From: Deinococcales bacterium
GTDB taxonomy: Bacteria; Deinococcota; Deinococci; Deinococcales; JAAFIG01
Direction: 5' to 3'
DNA: 47,110 bases
NCBI GenBank assembly: GCA_025359505.1
Contig: JANYHH010000050.1
Span: 1-47,110 of the forward strand
Shown: in pieces, positions 16,335 to 25,233 of the stretch
How positions within the stretch are numbered: the stretch's first letter is position 1
How the letters are laid out: every line of letters starts with the position of its first letter
Notes under the pieces: model-generated
The model's input: the letters and a program-made list of their open reading frames with translations, nothing else
Database searches by the model: none
What the model was told of the DNA's origin: nothing
Made by a program: the position numbers and the translations under genes

Positions 16335-16943
16335 ATGCACAAGATTTCCAAAGCCAGCACCGCCGCACTGCTGCTCGATCCCGCGAAGGCGTCCTACCTC
16401 GAGCGGCTGATGCAGCGCGAGTGGAGCATCGCGGCGCTCAGCGCGGCATTGGGGCACGACCTCAGCGGCGTTCACTACCACGTGGGTCAGCTCGTCAAGC
16501 ACGATCTGGTTTGCGTGACCCGGCTTGAAAAACGCGCTGGTCGCTCCGTCAAGCACTACCGTGCCAGCGCTCCCAGTTTCTTCGTGCCGTTCGCGCTGAC
16601 CGATTTTGAGACGCTGCACGCCTTCTGGCTGGCAATCCTCGAGCCGGGCCACAGCGCGTTCGTGCGTAAGCTCGTGCGCGTGGCTGAGCGACGCGCCACC
16701 AATCCGGCCGCTTGGGGGCTGGTGATCGAATGCGACAATGATGCGGGTTTGCACCTGCGTTCCGAACCGCGCCCAAGCTTTGCGCCCAGCGATCCAGTGT
16801 CGTGGCTCTCTGAAGACGATCTGAAGCTAACGCACGTCCAAGCGCGGGAGTTGCAGCTCGAGTTGAGGGCGGTGATCGCCAAGTACCAGCGTTTGAGCGG
16901 CCCGAACGGCTACACCGTGCGGGCTGGGCTGGTGGCGGACTGA
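16335..16943 (+). CDS. Winged-helix (ArsR-like) transcriptional regulator
   Basis: The 202-residue protein has an N-terminal helix-turn-helix: LLLDPAKASYLERLMQREWS, then IAALSAALGHDLSGVHYHVG as the recognition region, then a wing with R-S-V-K-H-Y-R. The H-Y-H in the recognition helix is typical of ArsR/GntR-like winged helices that describe 'helix-turn-helix domain-containing' proteins. Residues 95-202 have no metal site that I can see and no known domain. It is divergent from the serine hydrolase, and the tandem repeats in between are plausible binding sites, which is an inference from position only. Confidence 0.7.
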   Translation: MHKISKASTAALLLDPAKASYLERLMQREWSIAALSAALGHDLSGVHYHVGQLVKHDLVCVTRLEKRAGRSVKHYRASAPSFFVPFALTDFETLHAFWLAILEPGHSAFVRKLVRVAERRATNPAAWGLVIECDNDAGLHLRSEPRPSFAPSDPVSWLSEDDLKLTHVQARELQLELRAVIAKYQRLSGPNGYTVRAGLVAD

Positions 16944-16956
16944 AGCGGCGGCTCGA

Positions 16957-16985
16957 GCGGGGTTTGCATTGGCAAACCCCTACGG
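16957..16985. repeat. TAGGGGT-type palindrome between convergent genes
   Basis: GGGGTTTGC and GCAAACCCCTACGG arms flank ATTG. It lies between the ends of the regulator (16943) and ricT (stop codon at 16987-16989), almost touching the latter. Confidence 0.8.
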
Positions 16986-16986
16986 G

Positions 16987-17784
16987 TCACGACCCGCGCA
17001 TGGATTTGATTTGCGCTTTGGCGATTTCAAACCACTGTCCCTCGTCGGATTTGACTTCGACGGTTTGCTTCAAGGGATTGAGCTTCATGACCTTACCGCA
17101 CTGCGATTCGTCATCCGTGCTGCACACCTTCGCGCCTTTTTTGGGCAGGTCGCGCAGCAGCTCTTGGTACATCTCGTGCTCGTACTGCAAGCAGCACAGT
17201 AAGCGCCCGCACGGGCCGCTGATCTTCTCTGGGTTCAGCGGCAGTTGCTGATCGCGCGACATGCGGATCGTCACTGGCGTGAACTCCTGCAAGTGATGGC
17301 TCGAGCAATTTTCACTGCCGCACACGCCGAGCACACCCAGAATGCGGGCCTGATCGCGTGCGCCGACCGCGCTGAACTGCACGTGAGCGGTGGTGCGCGA
17401 GGTCAGTTCTTGCAGCAAGCCACGCAGCTCTATTTTCTCCTCGCTCGAGTACGAGACAGTGACGTTCTGCGCGTCCAAGGTGAACTCCACGGCGACGATT
17501 TTGGCTCTGAGATTCAAATTGCGGGCCTTAGAGCGCAGCAACCATTTGAGGTCGTTGGCTTCCTCCTCGAGCCGCGCCCACGTGCCGAGGTCGTCGCTGG
17601 TGGCGACGCGCAGAATCTCGCCGCCGACACCGTCTTTGTTGTAGCGGATGATGTCGCGCACCGTGGCTAGTTCCGGGCCGCGCTTGGAACGGATCACGAC
17701 CCGCGAGTCAATCGCGTACTCGGTGTCAGTTTTCATCGCGTAAAGCTTGGGGCCGTTGTCAAAGCGAATCGCTTGGGTTCGCAT
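16987..17784 (-). CDS. ricT: PSP1-domain protein, RicT (YaaT) family
   Basis: RicT belongs to the RicA/F/T complex, which in Bacillus carries Fe-S clusters and helps RNase Y mature selected transcripts. The 265-residue protein has a PSP1 core. Its Cys cluster, GVCGSENCSSHH, then GPCGRLLCCLQYE and GAKVCS, matches the conserved cysteines that ligate Fe-S in the family. The ATG at 17784 follows GAAGGAGAA at ideal spacing; an earlier ATG (17832) has no ribosome site. It is a single gene with palindromic repeat at its 3' end and tdk divergent upstream. RicA and RicF are not in this window. Confidence 0.88.
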   Translation of the reverse strand: MRTQAIRFDNGPKLYAMKTDTEYAIDSRVVIRSKRGPELATVRDIIRYNKDGVGGEILRVATSDDLGTWARLEEEANDLKWLLRSKARNLNLRAKIVAVEFTLDAQNVTVSYSSEEKIELRGLLQELTSRTTAHVQFSAVGARDQARILGVLGVCGSENCSSHHLQEFTPVTIRMSRDQQLPLNPEKISGPCGRLLCCLQYEHEMYQELLRDLPKKGAKVCSTDDESQCGKVMKLNPLKQTVEVKSDEGQWFEIAKAQIKSMRGS

Positions 17785-17954
17785 GTGTTTCTCCTTCGTA
17801 GAACCGCTTAAACCTCGGCTCGAGATTCGCATTATCGCGCATTTCGCGCCCAGAGTTTGTAACCGACTTTCAGCCCTTGAGATAGCGGGATGACGAAGCC
17901 GTCAACCACATCGCTTTTGCCGATTCTCGAGCGCGTGGGTTAAGGTAAGAAGCG

Positions 17955-18590
17955 ATGCCGCTCGAGCCGTTTTTTCCCGCTGGTCACATTGAAGTCGTGT
18001 GTGGGCCAATGTTCTCTGGTAAATCCGAGGAGCTGATCCGCCGCGTGACCCGCGCCCTGATCGCCAAGCAAGACGTGCGCGTGTTTAAGCCCGGCTTGGA
18101 TGACCGTTATCACGCCACGAACGTCGCCAGTCACGCGGGGCGCACGGCGACTGCCATTCCCGTGCAAGGCACGAACGAGGTACGAATTCATCTGGGTTTA
18201 GAGCCGCAACCCGCGCTGTTTGGACTCGAGAACCCTGATGCGCTCGAGATTAAACTGCCCGATGTCGTCGCCTTCGATGAGGCGCAGTTTTTCGACGCTG
18301 GACTCGTGCCGTTGGCGCTGCAACTGGCTCGAGCTGGCGTGCGCGTGATCTGCGGCGGGCTGGACTTGGATTTTCGCGCCGAGCCGTTCGGGGTGATGCC
18401 GGAACTGCTGGCTCGGGCTGAGCACGTGGAGAAACTGACCGCGATCTGCGTGATCTGCGGCGCTCCCGCGACGCGCACGCAACGGCTCGTCAACGACCTG
18501 CCCGCCCGTTATGACGATCCCGTCATCATGGTCGGCGCGTCTGAAAGTTACGAGCCACGCTGCGCCCAGCATCACAGCGTGCCGCGCTGA
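17955..18590 (+). CDS. tdk: Thymidine kinase
   Basis: Tdk phosphorylates thymidine in the salvage pathway. The protein has the P-loop GPMFSGKSEELIRR, the VVAFDEAQFF Walker B-like block and the lasso region GLDLDFRAEPFG. A zinc site is formed by CVICG and YEPRCAQHH. At 211 residues it is a typical type II enzyme, with a slightly long insertion (GLEPQPALFGLENPDA) between P-loop and Walker B. The ATG follows AAGGTAAGAAG. The folA-thyA pair at 38519-39786 gives the de novo branch of thymidylate supply. Confidence 0.93.
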   Translation: MPLEPFFPAGHIEVVCGPMFSGKSEELIRRVTRALIAKQDVRVFKPGLDDRYHATNVASHAGRTATAIPVQGTNEVRIHLGLEPQPALFGLENPDALEIKLPDVVAFDEAQFFDAGLVPLALQLARAGVRVICGGLDLDFRAEPFGVMPELLARAEHVEKLTAICVICGAPATRTQRLVNDLPARYDDPVIMVGASESYEPRCAQHHSVPR

Positions 18591-18687
18591 GCGGCTCGAG
18601 ATCGGCGCTGTGCCGCCCCGAGCGATCCGCTTGGCCAAAGGTGGACATACTCAAGTCTCGAGGGTTGGTCAGGGCGTCAATGCGTTG

Positions 18688-18715
18688 CAGGGGCGCAACA
18701 TGTTGCGCCCCTACG
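18688..18715. repeat. TAGGGGC-type palindrome after tdk
   Basis: AGGGGCGCAACA followed by its exact complement gives a 24-bp perfect palindrome (18689-18712) ending in CTACG. It matches the copy inside purL (10500-10523). It sits in the 203-bp gap (18591-18793) between convergent tdk and the next gene, where I see nothing else. Confidence 0.85.
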
Positions 18716-18793
18716 AAACAGTTCACTTGACCGTGAATGAAAAGCGGCTCGAGATTACAACCTGCCGCGTTGACGCTCGAGCTACAGATCACT

Positions 18794-20296
18794 TCAGAAC
18801 CGAATGAATCCAGCTTTTGAAAAAATCATCACGAACACGCCCGTCAGCACGACGAGGCTCGAGGCGATGGTCGGGGCCAGATCGGTGGCGCTGATGCGTT
18901 TCCTGAGCAGCCAGACCAAACCTGTTCCGAGCAGCACACCGAGCGCGACCGTCCACCACGGCGGGGTCAGCAATGCCTCGAAACTCCAGTTGGGGGCGCT
19001 CACTGTGCCACTCATCACTCTCGAGGCGATCACGAAGCCCGCGCCGATTCCGGCGGCCAGCCAGAGCTTGATGCGGTTTTTGGTTTGCGTGGAGATCAGC
19101 CAGATCAGTGGTGCGGTCAGCATCACTGCACCGGCCGCGAGCATGGCTGAGATTACGAGTTGCGCCAATGCGCTTTGACCCGCGTACCACGGATTCCAGC
19201 CCATGTTGACGCTCAGGCGGTCAATCAGGTTCGGTTGGTACGGCTGCTTTGAGTCACTGAGCCAGACTTGACTGGCGAAACCGTCGCTCTGCAAGTTCTG
19301 CCACGTCGCGAAGCGCGTATCGCCAGTGCCCGCTGTCGCGCCCGTGATGATCCCGCGAGGGGCGATCAACTGTCTGGAGGCGGTCAACCCAGTCAGCTCG
19401 AGCGCCCAGAGGTCGCTTTGCACGCTGTAATACAGCGCGTCGCCGATCTGACCGATCACGTCGCCAGCGGCCGCGAACTCGAGCGGCTGAGTTCCATTCC
19501 ACAGCGCGAGGCGCGGATTGTGGCTTTTGGTCAATGCCGCGCGGCGCTGATCCTCAATGGATTCAAACCACCACACGGGCAGCAATTGCGATCCGCGTAC
19601 CGCGACCGCGTAGCGCTGCTCGCGCCCAGCGTACACAGCCGCACCGAGCCGCTGGCGCTTGAACGCGCTCCCCTTTTCCAGCCTGCCCGTCAGCCAGCTC
19701 GCGTCGTACTTTTCATCCTGCGCGTTGCGGTAGCCTTCGGCGAACAGCACGCCGATCTGGCCATTGGGTGCGATGCCCAAGCTCAGCGCCCCGACATTGA
19801 GCGTCGTGCGGTAAACCGCGACTCGAGGCTTGCCCCAGCGCTCGAGGTAAACGACGGTCTGCTCGCCCTCGGCCGCTGCGTAAGCGATCACGGGCGTACC
19901 GTTTAGCAACGCGATGGCGATGCTCGAGTTCTGCGTCTCTATGAGCTTCTTGGCGCGGCCGCGATGCCACGCCCAGACTGCGTTGTTATCAGACAAGCTG
20001 CGCGAGTACCACGCCAGCGCCAAGCTTTGCCCGCTGCCTGTGCCGACCAGCCCGCGCACCCCGCTCTGCTCGAGCAGCACGGTTTGCTCAAGGCTTTCAA
20101 AGGCGTGCGCGACCAGACCCTGCTGATCTGCGACGACCACCCGCCCCCCAGCCGCGTCGAGCACGATGCCTTGCGTGACGGTGCTGCTGGCGATTTGGCG
20201 CGGTAAGCCCCAGCCGGCCTGTGCCTGAAACTGGGCGGCGGCGCTCGAGCAAATCAGGCTCGAGGTCAGGAAGCAAAACAGTAAAACGCGCAGCAT
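18794..20296 (-). CDS. Membrane-anchored beta-propeller-like protein, unknown function
   Basis: The protein of 500 residues begins with a signal-type helix (MLRVLLFCFLTSSLICSSAA). A long extracytoplasmic region of about 350 residues follows, with repeated beta-rich stretches (RVVVADQQGLV, SLALAWYSRSL, TPVIAYAAAEG), which looks like a degenerate propeller. Then come four hydrophobic helices: ALAQLVISAMLAAGAVMLTA, IKLWLAAGIGAGFVIAS, WWTVALGVLLGTGLVWL and LAPTIASSLVVLTGVFVMI. I recognise no catalytic motif or named family. The ATG at 20296 is preferred over one at 20317 because it starts the signal helix. It ends just before the tdk side repeat and follows the alpha/beta hydrolase by 21 bp, so they may be co-transcribed. 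Confidence 0.6.
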   Translation of the reverse strand: MLRVLLFCFLTSSLICSSAAAQFQAQAGWGLPRQIASSTVTQGIVLDAAGGRVVVADQQGLVAHAFESLEQTVLLEQSGVRGLVGTGSGQSLALAWYSRSLSDNNAVWAWHRGRAKKLIETQNSSIAIALLNGTPVIAYAAAEGEQTVVYLERWGKPRVAVYRTTLNVGALSLGIAPNGQIGVLFAEGYRNAQDEKYDASWLTGRLEKGSAFKRQRLGAAVYAGREQRYAVAVRGSQLLPVWWFESIEDQRRAALTKSHNPRLALWNGTQPLEFAAAGDVIGQIGDALYYSVQSDLWALELTGLTASRQLIAPRGIITGATAGTGDTRFATWQNLQSDGFASQVWLSDSKQPYQPNLIDRLSVNMGWNPWYAGQSALAQLVISAMLAAGAVMLTAPLIWLISTQTKNRIKLWLAAGIGAGFVIASRVMSGTVSAPNWSFEALLTPPWWTVALGVLLGTGLVWLLRKRISATDLAPTIASSLVVLTGVFVMIFSKAGFIRF

Positions 20297-20317
20297 AGCT
20301 TTGAGCTTACCCGCCAA

Positions 20318-21076
20318 TTACGTCAGTTTTATAGGCGCGTCCCTGAAACCCTCTAGAAACTCTAGGAGCGCGGCGTTGAAGGCTTGCGGTTGCTCCAGAT
20401 TGCTCAGATGCCCCGCGCCGCGAATCACTTCCAAGCGGGCGTTGGGGATCGCGTTGGCGATGATTTCCGCATCGCTGATCGGCGTCAGCGAATCCTCCTC
20501 ACCGACCAAGACCAGCGTCGGAACGTTAATATCTTCCAGCATCCCGCACGAATCCGGGCGGGATGCCAGCGCCGCCAGCGCGTTGTAAACAGCCGACTGC
20601 GCCGCTTCGCTCGCCAGTCGCTGCGCCCGCTCGAGCACGTCTTGGCTGACGCTGCTGGAGAACAAACTCGGGATCAGTTCGGCTTGCAAAAACCCCGTGC
20701 CCTCGCTCTCCACTCGAGCCGCCATTTTGAGGCGCTTCGTGCGGGCATCCGGTGCGTCCGGGCTGGCTTTGGTGTCCGCCAGCACCAGCCCGCAGACCAG
20801 CTCAGCGTGACGCTCCAAGATGCGAAATGCGACGTAACCGCCCATGCTCAGCCCGACCAGCACTGCACTGGTCACACGCTCGCGCTCCAAGGTGTCGACA
20901 ATGTACTGCGCGAACTCCTGCACGGTGCGCTGCCCGCTGCTTTTGGCAGCGCCAAAACCGGGGAAATCCAGCGCCAGCACCGCGAAGCCAGCCTCGCCGA
21001 CCGCTTTCATCTGCGCGTGCCACATCAAAGCTCTCAGCGGAAACGCGTGCAGAAAAACCACGGTGGGCAGCGTCAT
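20318..21076 (-). CDS. Alpha/beta hydrolase
   Basis: The 252-residue cytoplasmic protein has the HAFPL oxyanion region, the nucleophile elbow GLSMGGYVAF (Ser), a catalytic Asp in LVGEEDSLTP and His in GAGHLSNLEQP. These are the triad positions of the alpha/beta-hydrolase fold, close to 3-oxoadipate enol-lactonase and MhpC-like enzymes. The natural substrate cannot be inferred. It starts 13 bp after the neighbouring isomerase-like gene ends, suggesting one transcript with it. Confidence 0.85.
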   Translation of the reverse strand: MTLPTVVFLHAFPLRALMWHAQMKAVGEAGFAVLALDFPGFGAAKSSGQRTVQEFAQYIVDTLERERVTSAVLVGLSMGGYVAFRILERHAELVCGLVLADTKASPDAPDARTKRLKMAARVESEGTGFLQAELIPSLFSSSVSQDVLERAQRLASEAAQSAVYNALAALASRPDSCGMLEDINVPTLVLVGEEDSLTPISDAEIIANAIPNARLEVIRGAGHLSNLEQPQAFNAALLEFLEGFRDAPIKLT

Positions 21077-21089
21077 GATGGCTTACATT

Positions 21090-21830
21090 CTACGACCGCG
21101 CCCGCCACCACTCGAGGCTGATCCGCACACTCTCCAAAGTGGGCAGCGCACAAGCGTCCTGCTCGAGCAGGAACCACTCGACGCCCGCTGACTGGGCAGC
21201 CTCGAGCGCCGAGCTGAGCGGCACGTGTCCGCGCCCCAACTCCACGGTTCGCCAGCCGTCCATGCCCGGCGCGTTGCTGATCTTTGTCACGTCTTTGACG
21301 TGCAGCAGCGGAATCTGCCCCGCGTGACGCGCCAGAAACTCGTTTGGGTCAACGCCCGCAGCGTGCGCCCACGCCATATCGAACTCCAAGGGGATGCCCG
21401 CCGCCGCAATCGCCTCGAGCGGACGCGGTTGCACGTCCAGTTCAAAGGTGTGGTTGTGATACGCCAGCCCCACGCCCGACCCCTCGAGCCGCTGCTTGAG
21501 GGCTTGCAAGCGCTGGATCACGCCGTCCCAGCCATTCACATACAGCGCTGCATCGAGCCACGGACAGACTAAGTACCCCGCGCCCAACACGCGTGCTGCA
21601 CTGATCTGATAATCCAAATCCGTCTCGAGCGTTTCCAGCGCGACGTGCATCCCCGCGACCTCGAGTTTCAAATCCAACAGCACCCGCTTCAAATCTCGTG
21701 GCTCGAGACCGCCGTACTGCCCCGCGAGTTCCACGCCGTCGAAGCCGAGCTTGGAGATTGCCTCGAGTGTGCCGTGAAAGTCCGTCGCTAGCAGGTCGCG
21801 CACCGTGTAGAGTTGCAAACCGAGTTTCAT
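21090..21830 (-). CDS. Sugar phosphate isomerase/epimerase-like TIM barrel
   Basis: The protein starts MKLGLQLYTVRDLL and shows the xylose-isomerase-like barrel: FDGVELAGQYGGL, LAYHNHTFEL with the conserved His-x-His, LEFDMAWAHAAGVDP and LLHVKDVTK (metal-site acids and His). At 246 residues it fits this family of metal-dependent sugar isomerases, many with unknown substrates. Start codons further upstream (21893) would run through the terminator region, so 21830 is preferred. It is transcribed towards the alpha/beta hydrolase and lies immediately after the terminator of the ABC operon. Confidence 0.82.
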   Translation of the reverse strand: MKLGLQLYTVRDLLATDFHGTLEAISKLGFDGVELAGQYGGLEPRDLKRVLLDLKLEVAGMHVALETLETDLDYQISAARVLGAGYLVCPWLDAALYVNGWDGVIQRLQALKQRLEGSGVGLAYHNHTFELDVQPRPLEAIAAAGIPLEFDMAWAHAAGVDPNEFLARHAGQIPLLHVKDVTKISNAPGMDGWRTVELGRGHVPLSSALEAAQSAGVEWFLLEQDACALPTLESVRISLEWWRARS

Positions 21831-21891
21831 CAGACAGTTTACCTCGAGCAAGCTGAGTCTTTTACCTCGAGCAACAGAAAACTCGAGCCAC

Positions 21892-21928
21892 AAAAAAGCG
21901 GAGCGCCTTTTCGACCCAGCGCTCCGCT
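21892..21928 (-). terminator. Rho-independent terminator of the pyrimidine/ABC operon
   Basis: On the minus strand AGCGGAGCGC pairs perfectly with GCGCTCCGCT (10 bp) around a 12-nt loop and is followed by TTTTTTG. It lies 21 bp after the stop of the substrate-binding protein gene. Confidence 0.93.
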
Positions 21929-21948
21929 CTGTCCCCGAGAATCCCGCT

Positions 21949-23046
21949 TTACTTCATCGTTCCCATCTTCTTGCCGGTCGCCGCTTCCCAGACGCTGTAA
22001 TCGACCGCGCCCGCGTCGGGCTTCTTCTTCAACACGCCCAGATCCATCAGCAGGTCGACGTTGGCTTTGTACGCGACTGGATCCAAATAACCCGCGAAGC
22101 CTTTGAGCGTCGGGCCCGCGTAGTACAGCTTGGCAATTTCCTTCATCTGCCACGTCTGATGGTCGCGGCTATCAATCGCGCCGCTGCCCTTACAGGTGTT
22201 GCCGCACTTCGGGATCACGATGTCCACGGCCGCACCCTGATTCTGCACCGCCCAGTTCCAGCCCTTGATGCTGGCCCGCAGCAGCTTCGCCGCAATTTCC
22301 TTACCAGTCATGCCGGAGGCTTTGAAGTTTTTGTCCGCCAGCACCTTCTCTGGCGCGAACATCAGATCCTCGAGTAAATTTACGCCGAGGTCTGGCAGGC
22401 GCAGGATGTTGAGCTTTTGCAGCGGGAAGCCTAAGCCGACAATCTGGTTAACCTCGTTGTAGGTCATCGCAGAAACTGCGTCCACCTTATCGGGGAACAC
22501 GAGGCTCGGGTCAAACGGGTACGTCACGGCCGTGATGTCCGGCGCGGCGACGCTCGAGTCTAGGCTGGTGGTCAGACCCGCTTTCTTGGCGAGCGCCACG
22601 ACGGGGTACTCGTTGCCGCCGGGCCAGACGCCGACTTTTTTACCCTTCAAGTCCGCCGCTGTCTTGATGCCGCTGTCAGCCAGCGTGACCAGCGTAAAAC
22701 CGCTGCGCTGGAACATCTGCCCGATGTGAACGATCTTCTGGCCCTTCTCGCGGCTGACGAGGAAATCCGTGATCCACGTCGTACCGAAATCAGCCGCGCC
22801 CGCCATCACTGCACCGACGGGATTGGCGTCGCCAGCGGGCAGCAGCGTGACCTCGAGACCCTCGTCCTTGTAATAGCCACGCGCTTGCGCCGCGAAGTAC
22901 CCAGCGAACTGGCTTTGCGGGAACCACTTGAGTTGCAACTTGACCTGCACGGGCTTTTTCATGGATTGCGCTTGGGTGCTCACCAAGGCAGCTCCGGCCA
23001 GTACGGCGGTGAGGATCGCGGCGGATGCGAGAACGGCTTTCTTCAT
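21949..23046 (-). CDS. ABC transporter substrate-binding protein, NMT1/THI5-like
   Basis: The 365-residue protein has a Sec signal (MKKAVLASAAILTAVLAGAAL). The NMT1/THI5/SsuA-type fold is shown by VKLQLKWFPQSQFAGYFAAQ, GYYKDEGLEVTLLPAG, DLKGKKVGVWPGGNE and YNEVNQI. This fold binds small heteroaromatic or sulfonate compounds, such as HMP precursors, riboflavin or taurine. The operon's enzymes degrade pyrimidines, so a pyrimidine ligand is a fair inference. It is the last gene before the terminator. Confidence 0.9.
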   Translation of the reverse strand: MKKAVLASAAILTAVLAGAALVSTQAQSMKKPVQVKLQLKWFPQSQFAGYFAAQARGYYKDEGLEVTLLPAGDANPVGAVMAGAADFGTTWITDFLVSREKGQKIVHIGQMFQRSGFTLVTLADSGIKTAADLKGKKVGVWPGGNEYPVVALAKKAGLTTSLDSSVAAPDITAVTYPFDPSLVFPDKVDAVSAMTYNEVNQIVGLGFPLQKLNILRLPDLGVNLLEDLMFAPEKVLADKNFKASGMTGKEIAAKLLRASIKGWNWAVQNQGAAVDIVIPKCGNTCKGSGAIDSRDHQTWQMKEIAKLYYAGPTLKGFAGYLDPVAYKANVDLLMDLGVLKKKPDAGAVDYSVWEAATGKKMGTMK

Positions 23047-23168
23047 ACTTCCCTCCGTAGAGCGCGTTCAAACGGCTTGAATCGCCGATTGGAACCGAAT
23101 CAGGTTGTGCTAGCTCGAGGTGTACGACTTTGCGGCGAGCGCGGGAAAAAATTGAAGGCTCGAGGGAG

Positions 23169-24197
23169 TTAAGAATCTGATCTGAACGAACTGTGCCAAC
23201 CCGTGACGCGGCGCTCGAGGAGTGCGAGTCCATTATAAACCGTTATGCCGACGAGTGACGCAATGTTGATTGCCGCCCAGACGGTATCCAAGTTCGCCGT
23301 GCCGATCTCGACGACGATCCGAAAGCCCAGCCCAGCGCCGTTCGCGCCGAAGAACTCCGCGACAATCGCGGCGATCAGTCCCAGCACCGCGCTGGTTTTC
23401 ACGCCATTGAAAATAAATGGCAACGCGTTGGGAATGCGTAAATCTGCAAAGACTCGAGACGGCGCGGCCGCGTAAGAGCGCATCAAATCCAGTTGCAAGG
23501 GGTTGACTTCAGCAAGCCCTCGAGCCGTATTGAGAAGAATCGGAAAGAAGACCGTGATGCCCACGACAACCGCTTTTGACTCCCAGTCCACGCCCATCGT
23601 CTTAATCACCACCGGCGCGAGCGCCACGATTGGAATGCTGCTGAACAGCGTTGCATACGGCATCAAACCGCGCTCCAAGAATGGGAAGCGCTGTGTGAAA
23701 ACGGCAGTGAAAAACCCCAGCGTCCCGCCGACCGCGAAGCCGACCAGCGTCTCGAGCAACGTGATTTGCGTGTCGCGCAGCAGCACCGCTCGAGCCTCAA
23801 ATAGCTTCGCCAGCACCGCGCTCGGCGGCGGAATTTGCGCGAACGGCACGGCGAAGCCGCGCACCAGCCCTTCGACGGCGACGATCACGACCAGCGCCAG
23901 CAGCAGCGCGGGCAGCAAACTGACAACTTGTCGCCACAACCAGTCCTTGTCGTCTTTCGCACGCGGACGCTCGAGGATACGCACGACGACGCTCGAGAGC
24001 ATCATCACGCCGCCCAGACCCAGCGCGAGTCCCGCGTAAACGCCAAGCATCGCCCCTGCGCCCCACATATCCGTCAGCGCCGCATTGCTCGAGATCACGA
24101 CCAGCATCAATGCCAAGCCCGCGATCAGCAGTGCCACTGCCAGCCCAGCGTGCAAGCTCGAGCCGATCTGCCTCGAAGCTACCGTTCGCGTTGCCAC
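23169..24197 (-). CDS. ABC transporter permease (BPD type 1)
   Basis: After an N-terminal pair of hydrophobic helices (AGLAVALLIAGLALMLVV and MLGVYAGLALGLGGVMML), which is longer than the family core, comes the standard SsuC/ThiX-like permease. It has an EAA-type loop (LQLDLMRSYAAAPSRVFADLRIPNALPF) and five to six membrane helices. The likely start is GTG at 24197, overlapping the stop of the upstream permease by 19 bp with GAGAGG upstream. An in-frame extension to 24278 would lie inside the other permease gene. It pairs with the next permease as a heterodimer. Confidence 0.85.
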   Translation of the reverse strand: MATRTVASRQIGSSLHAGLAVALLIAGLALMLVVISSNAALTDMWGAGAMLGVYAGLALGLGGVMMLSSVVVRILERPRAKDDKDWLWRQVVSLLPALLLALVVIVAVEGLVRGFAVPFAQIPPPSAVLAKLFEARAVLLRDTQITLLETLVGFAVGGTLGFFTAVFTQRFPFLERGLMPYATLFSSIPIVALAPVVIKTMGVDWESKAVVVGITVFFPILLNTARGLAEVNPLQLDLMRSYAAAPSRVFADLRIPNALPFIFNGVKTSAVLGLIAAIVAEFFGANGAGLGFRIVVEIGTANLDTVWAAINIASLVGITVYNGLALLERRVTGWHSSFRSDS

Positions 24198-25042
24198 GGC
24201 GTCACCAGCCTCTCCACCACGCCAACCAGCGATACCAGTACGATTCCCAACACCGCACTGCCGATCATCACCAGCCACAAGCCCCTTGCATCCGATGCCC
24301 TCGAGTTTTCAGACAGCATCCTGCCCAACCCCGCATCGGTGATCGTGCTGCTTTCTGCGACAATCGCGCCGATCAGCGCCGCTGCCATCGCAATCTTGAA
24401 CGCCGTGAACAGAAACGGCACGCTCGCCGGAAAGCGCAGTGATGAAAACGTCTGCTGAGGAGAGGCGTTGTAGGTTCGCATCAAATCCAGTTGCAACGGA
24501 TCGGGGCTGCGAAAACCCTTCGCCACGCCAATCGCAATCGGAAAGAACGCGATGTACGCGCTAATCAGCACTTTGGGCAACAAGCCCTGCACGCCATTCG
24601 CGCCCAGCAGCACCGCCAGCATCGGCGCAATCGCAATGATCGGCACGGTCTGCGATGCGACCAACCACGGCAGCACCGCCCGCTCGAACGCCTTGGAACT
24701 CGTCAGCAGCACCGCCAACCCCAGCCCGATCAGCGCCCCCAGCAGCAACCCCAGCAGCGTCTCGAGACCCGTGAAAAACGCGTTGTACGGCACGGTAGTG
24801 GAGTCAGTCAGCGGCCAGTACAAACGCGGGATGTCCTCGAGCAACTGATTCGGCGCTGGGATAATCGGTGAGCGCAAATTGAACGCGCAGGCGAGCGCGT
24901 CACCGCACTTCAATTCTGCGCCTCTCGAGAGTAATTTCTGCGCTTGGGACGCGTTCAGCCAGATCATTGCGGGGAAGTACAGCGCTATCGCAGCGAGCGC
25001 GACGACCAGCATTGGGACGGCGTTGCTCGAGCGGCGGGTCAT
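24179..25042 (-). CDS. ABC transporter permease (BPD type 1)
   Basis: The 287-residue protein has an N-terminal membrane helix, a periplasmic loop with two Cys (KCGDALACAF), then five or so helices. The EAA loop (LQLDLMRTYNASPQQTFSSLRFPASVPF) is nearly parallel to that of its partner, so the two permeases probably form one channel. It should lie directly after the ATPase gene in the operon. Instead a 562-bp gap with a repeat and a DUF559 gene on the opposite strand separates them. Confidence 0.88.
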   Translation of the reverse strand: MTRRSSNAVPMLVVALAAIALYFPAMIWLNASQAQKLLSRGAELKCGDALACAFNLRSPIIPAPNQLLEDIPRLYWPLTDSTTVPYNAFFTGLETLLGLLLGALIGLGLAVLLTSSKAFERAVLPWLVASQTVPIIAIAPMLAVLLGANGVQGLLPKVLISAYIAFFPIAIGVAKGFRSPDPLQLDLMRTYNASPQQTFSSLRFPASVPFLFTAFKIAMAAALIGAIVAESSTITDAGLGRMLSENSRASDARGLWLVMIGSAVLGIVLVSLVGVVERLVTPWQRER

Positions 25043-25081
25043 TGACTTCTACCTCGAGAAGAAGCATTGCTTGGGACGCCA

Positions 25082-25192
25082 CTCTCATCCCCAGCCCTTC
25101 TCTCGCCAGCGAGAGAAGGGAGCCAAGTTGCACAGGTTTTCGCCCTCTTTCGTGAAACGAGAGAGGGCCGACGCGCAGCGTCGGGGTGAGAG
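25082..25192. repeat. CTCTC/GAGAG-type REP pair, 111 bp, at DUF559 cassette
   Basis: The element has inverted ends (CTCTCATCCCC at 25082 and GGGGTGAGAG ending at 25192). Inside are three hairpins: CCCTTCTCTC-GCCA-GAGAGAAGGG, GCCCTCTTTCG...CGAGAGAGGGC, and CCGACGC-GCA-GCGTCGG. It is the best-preserved long copy of the family and lies 41 bp upstream of the DUF559 gene. Confidence 0.8.
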
Positions 25193-25233
25193 CGGCCACT
25201 AGCGAAGCCGTTACAATCAATCAGGCTCACCCT

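Noticed and set aside
24198-24278. Longer N-terminus for the second permease
   Set aside because: It lies inside the upstream permease gene; a GTG at 24197 with a ribosome site is a more usual overlap.
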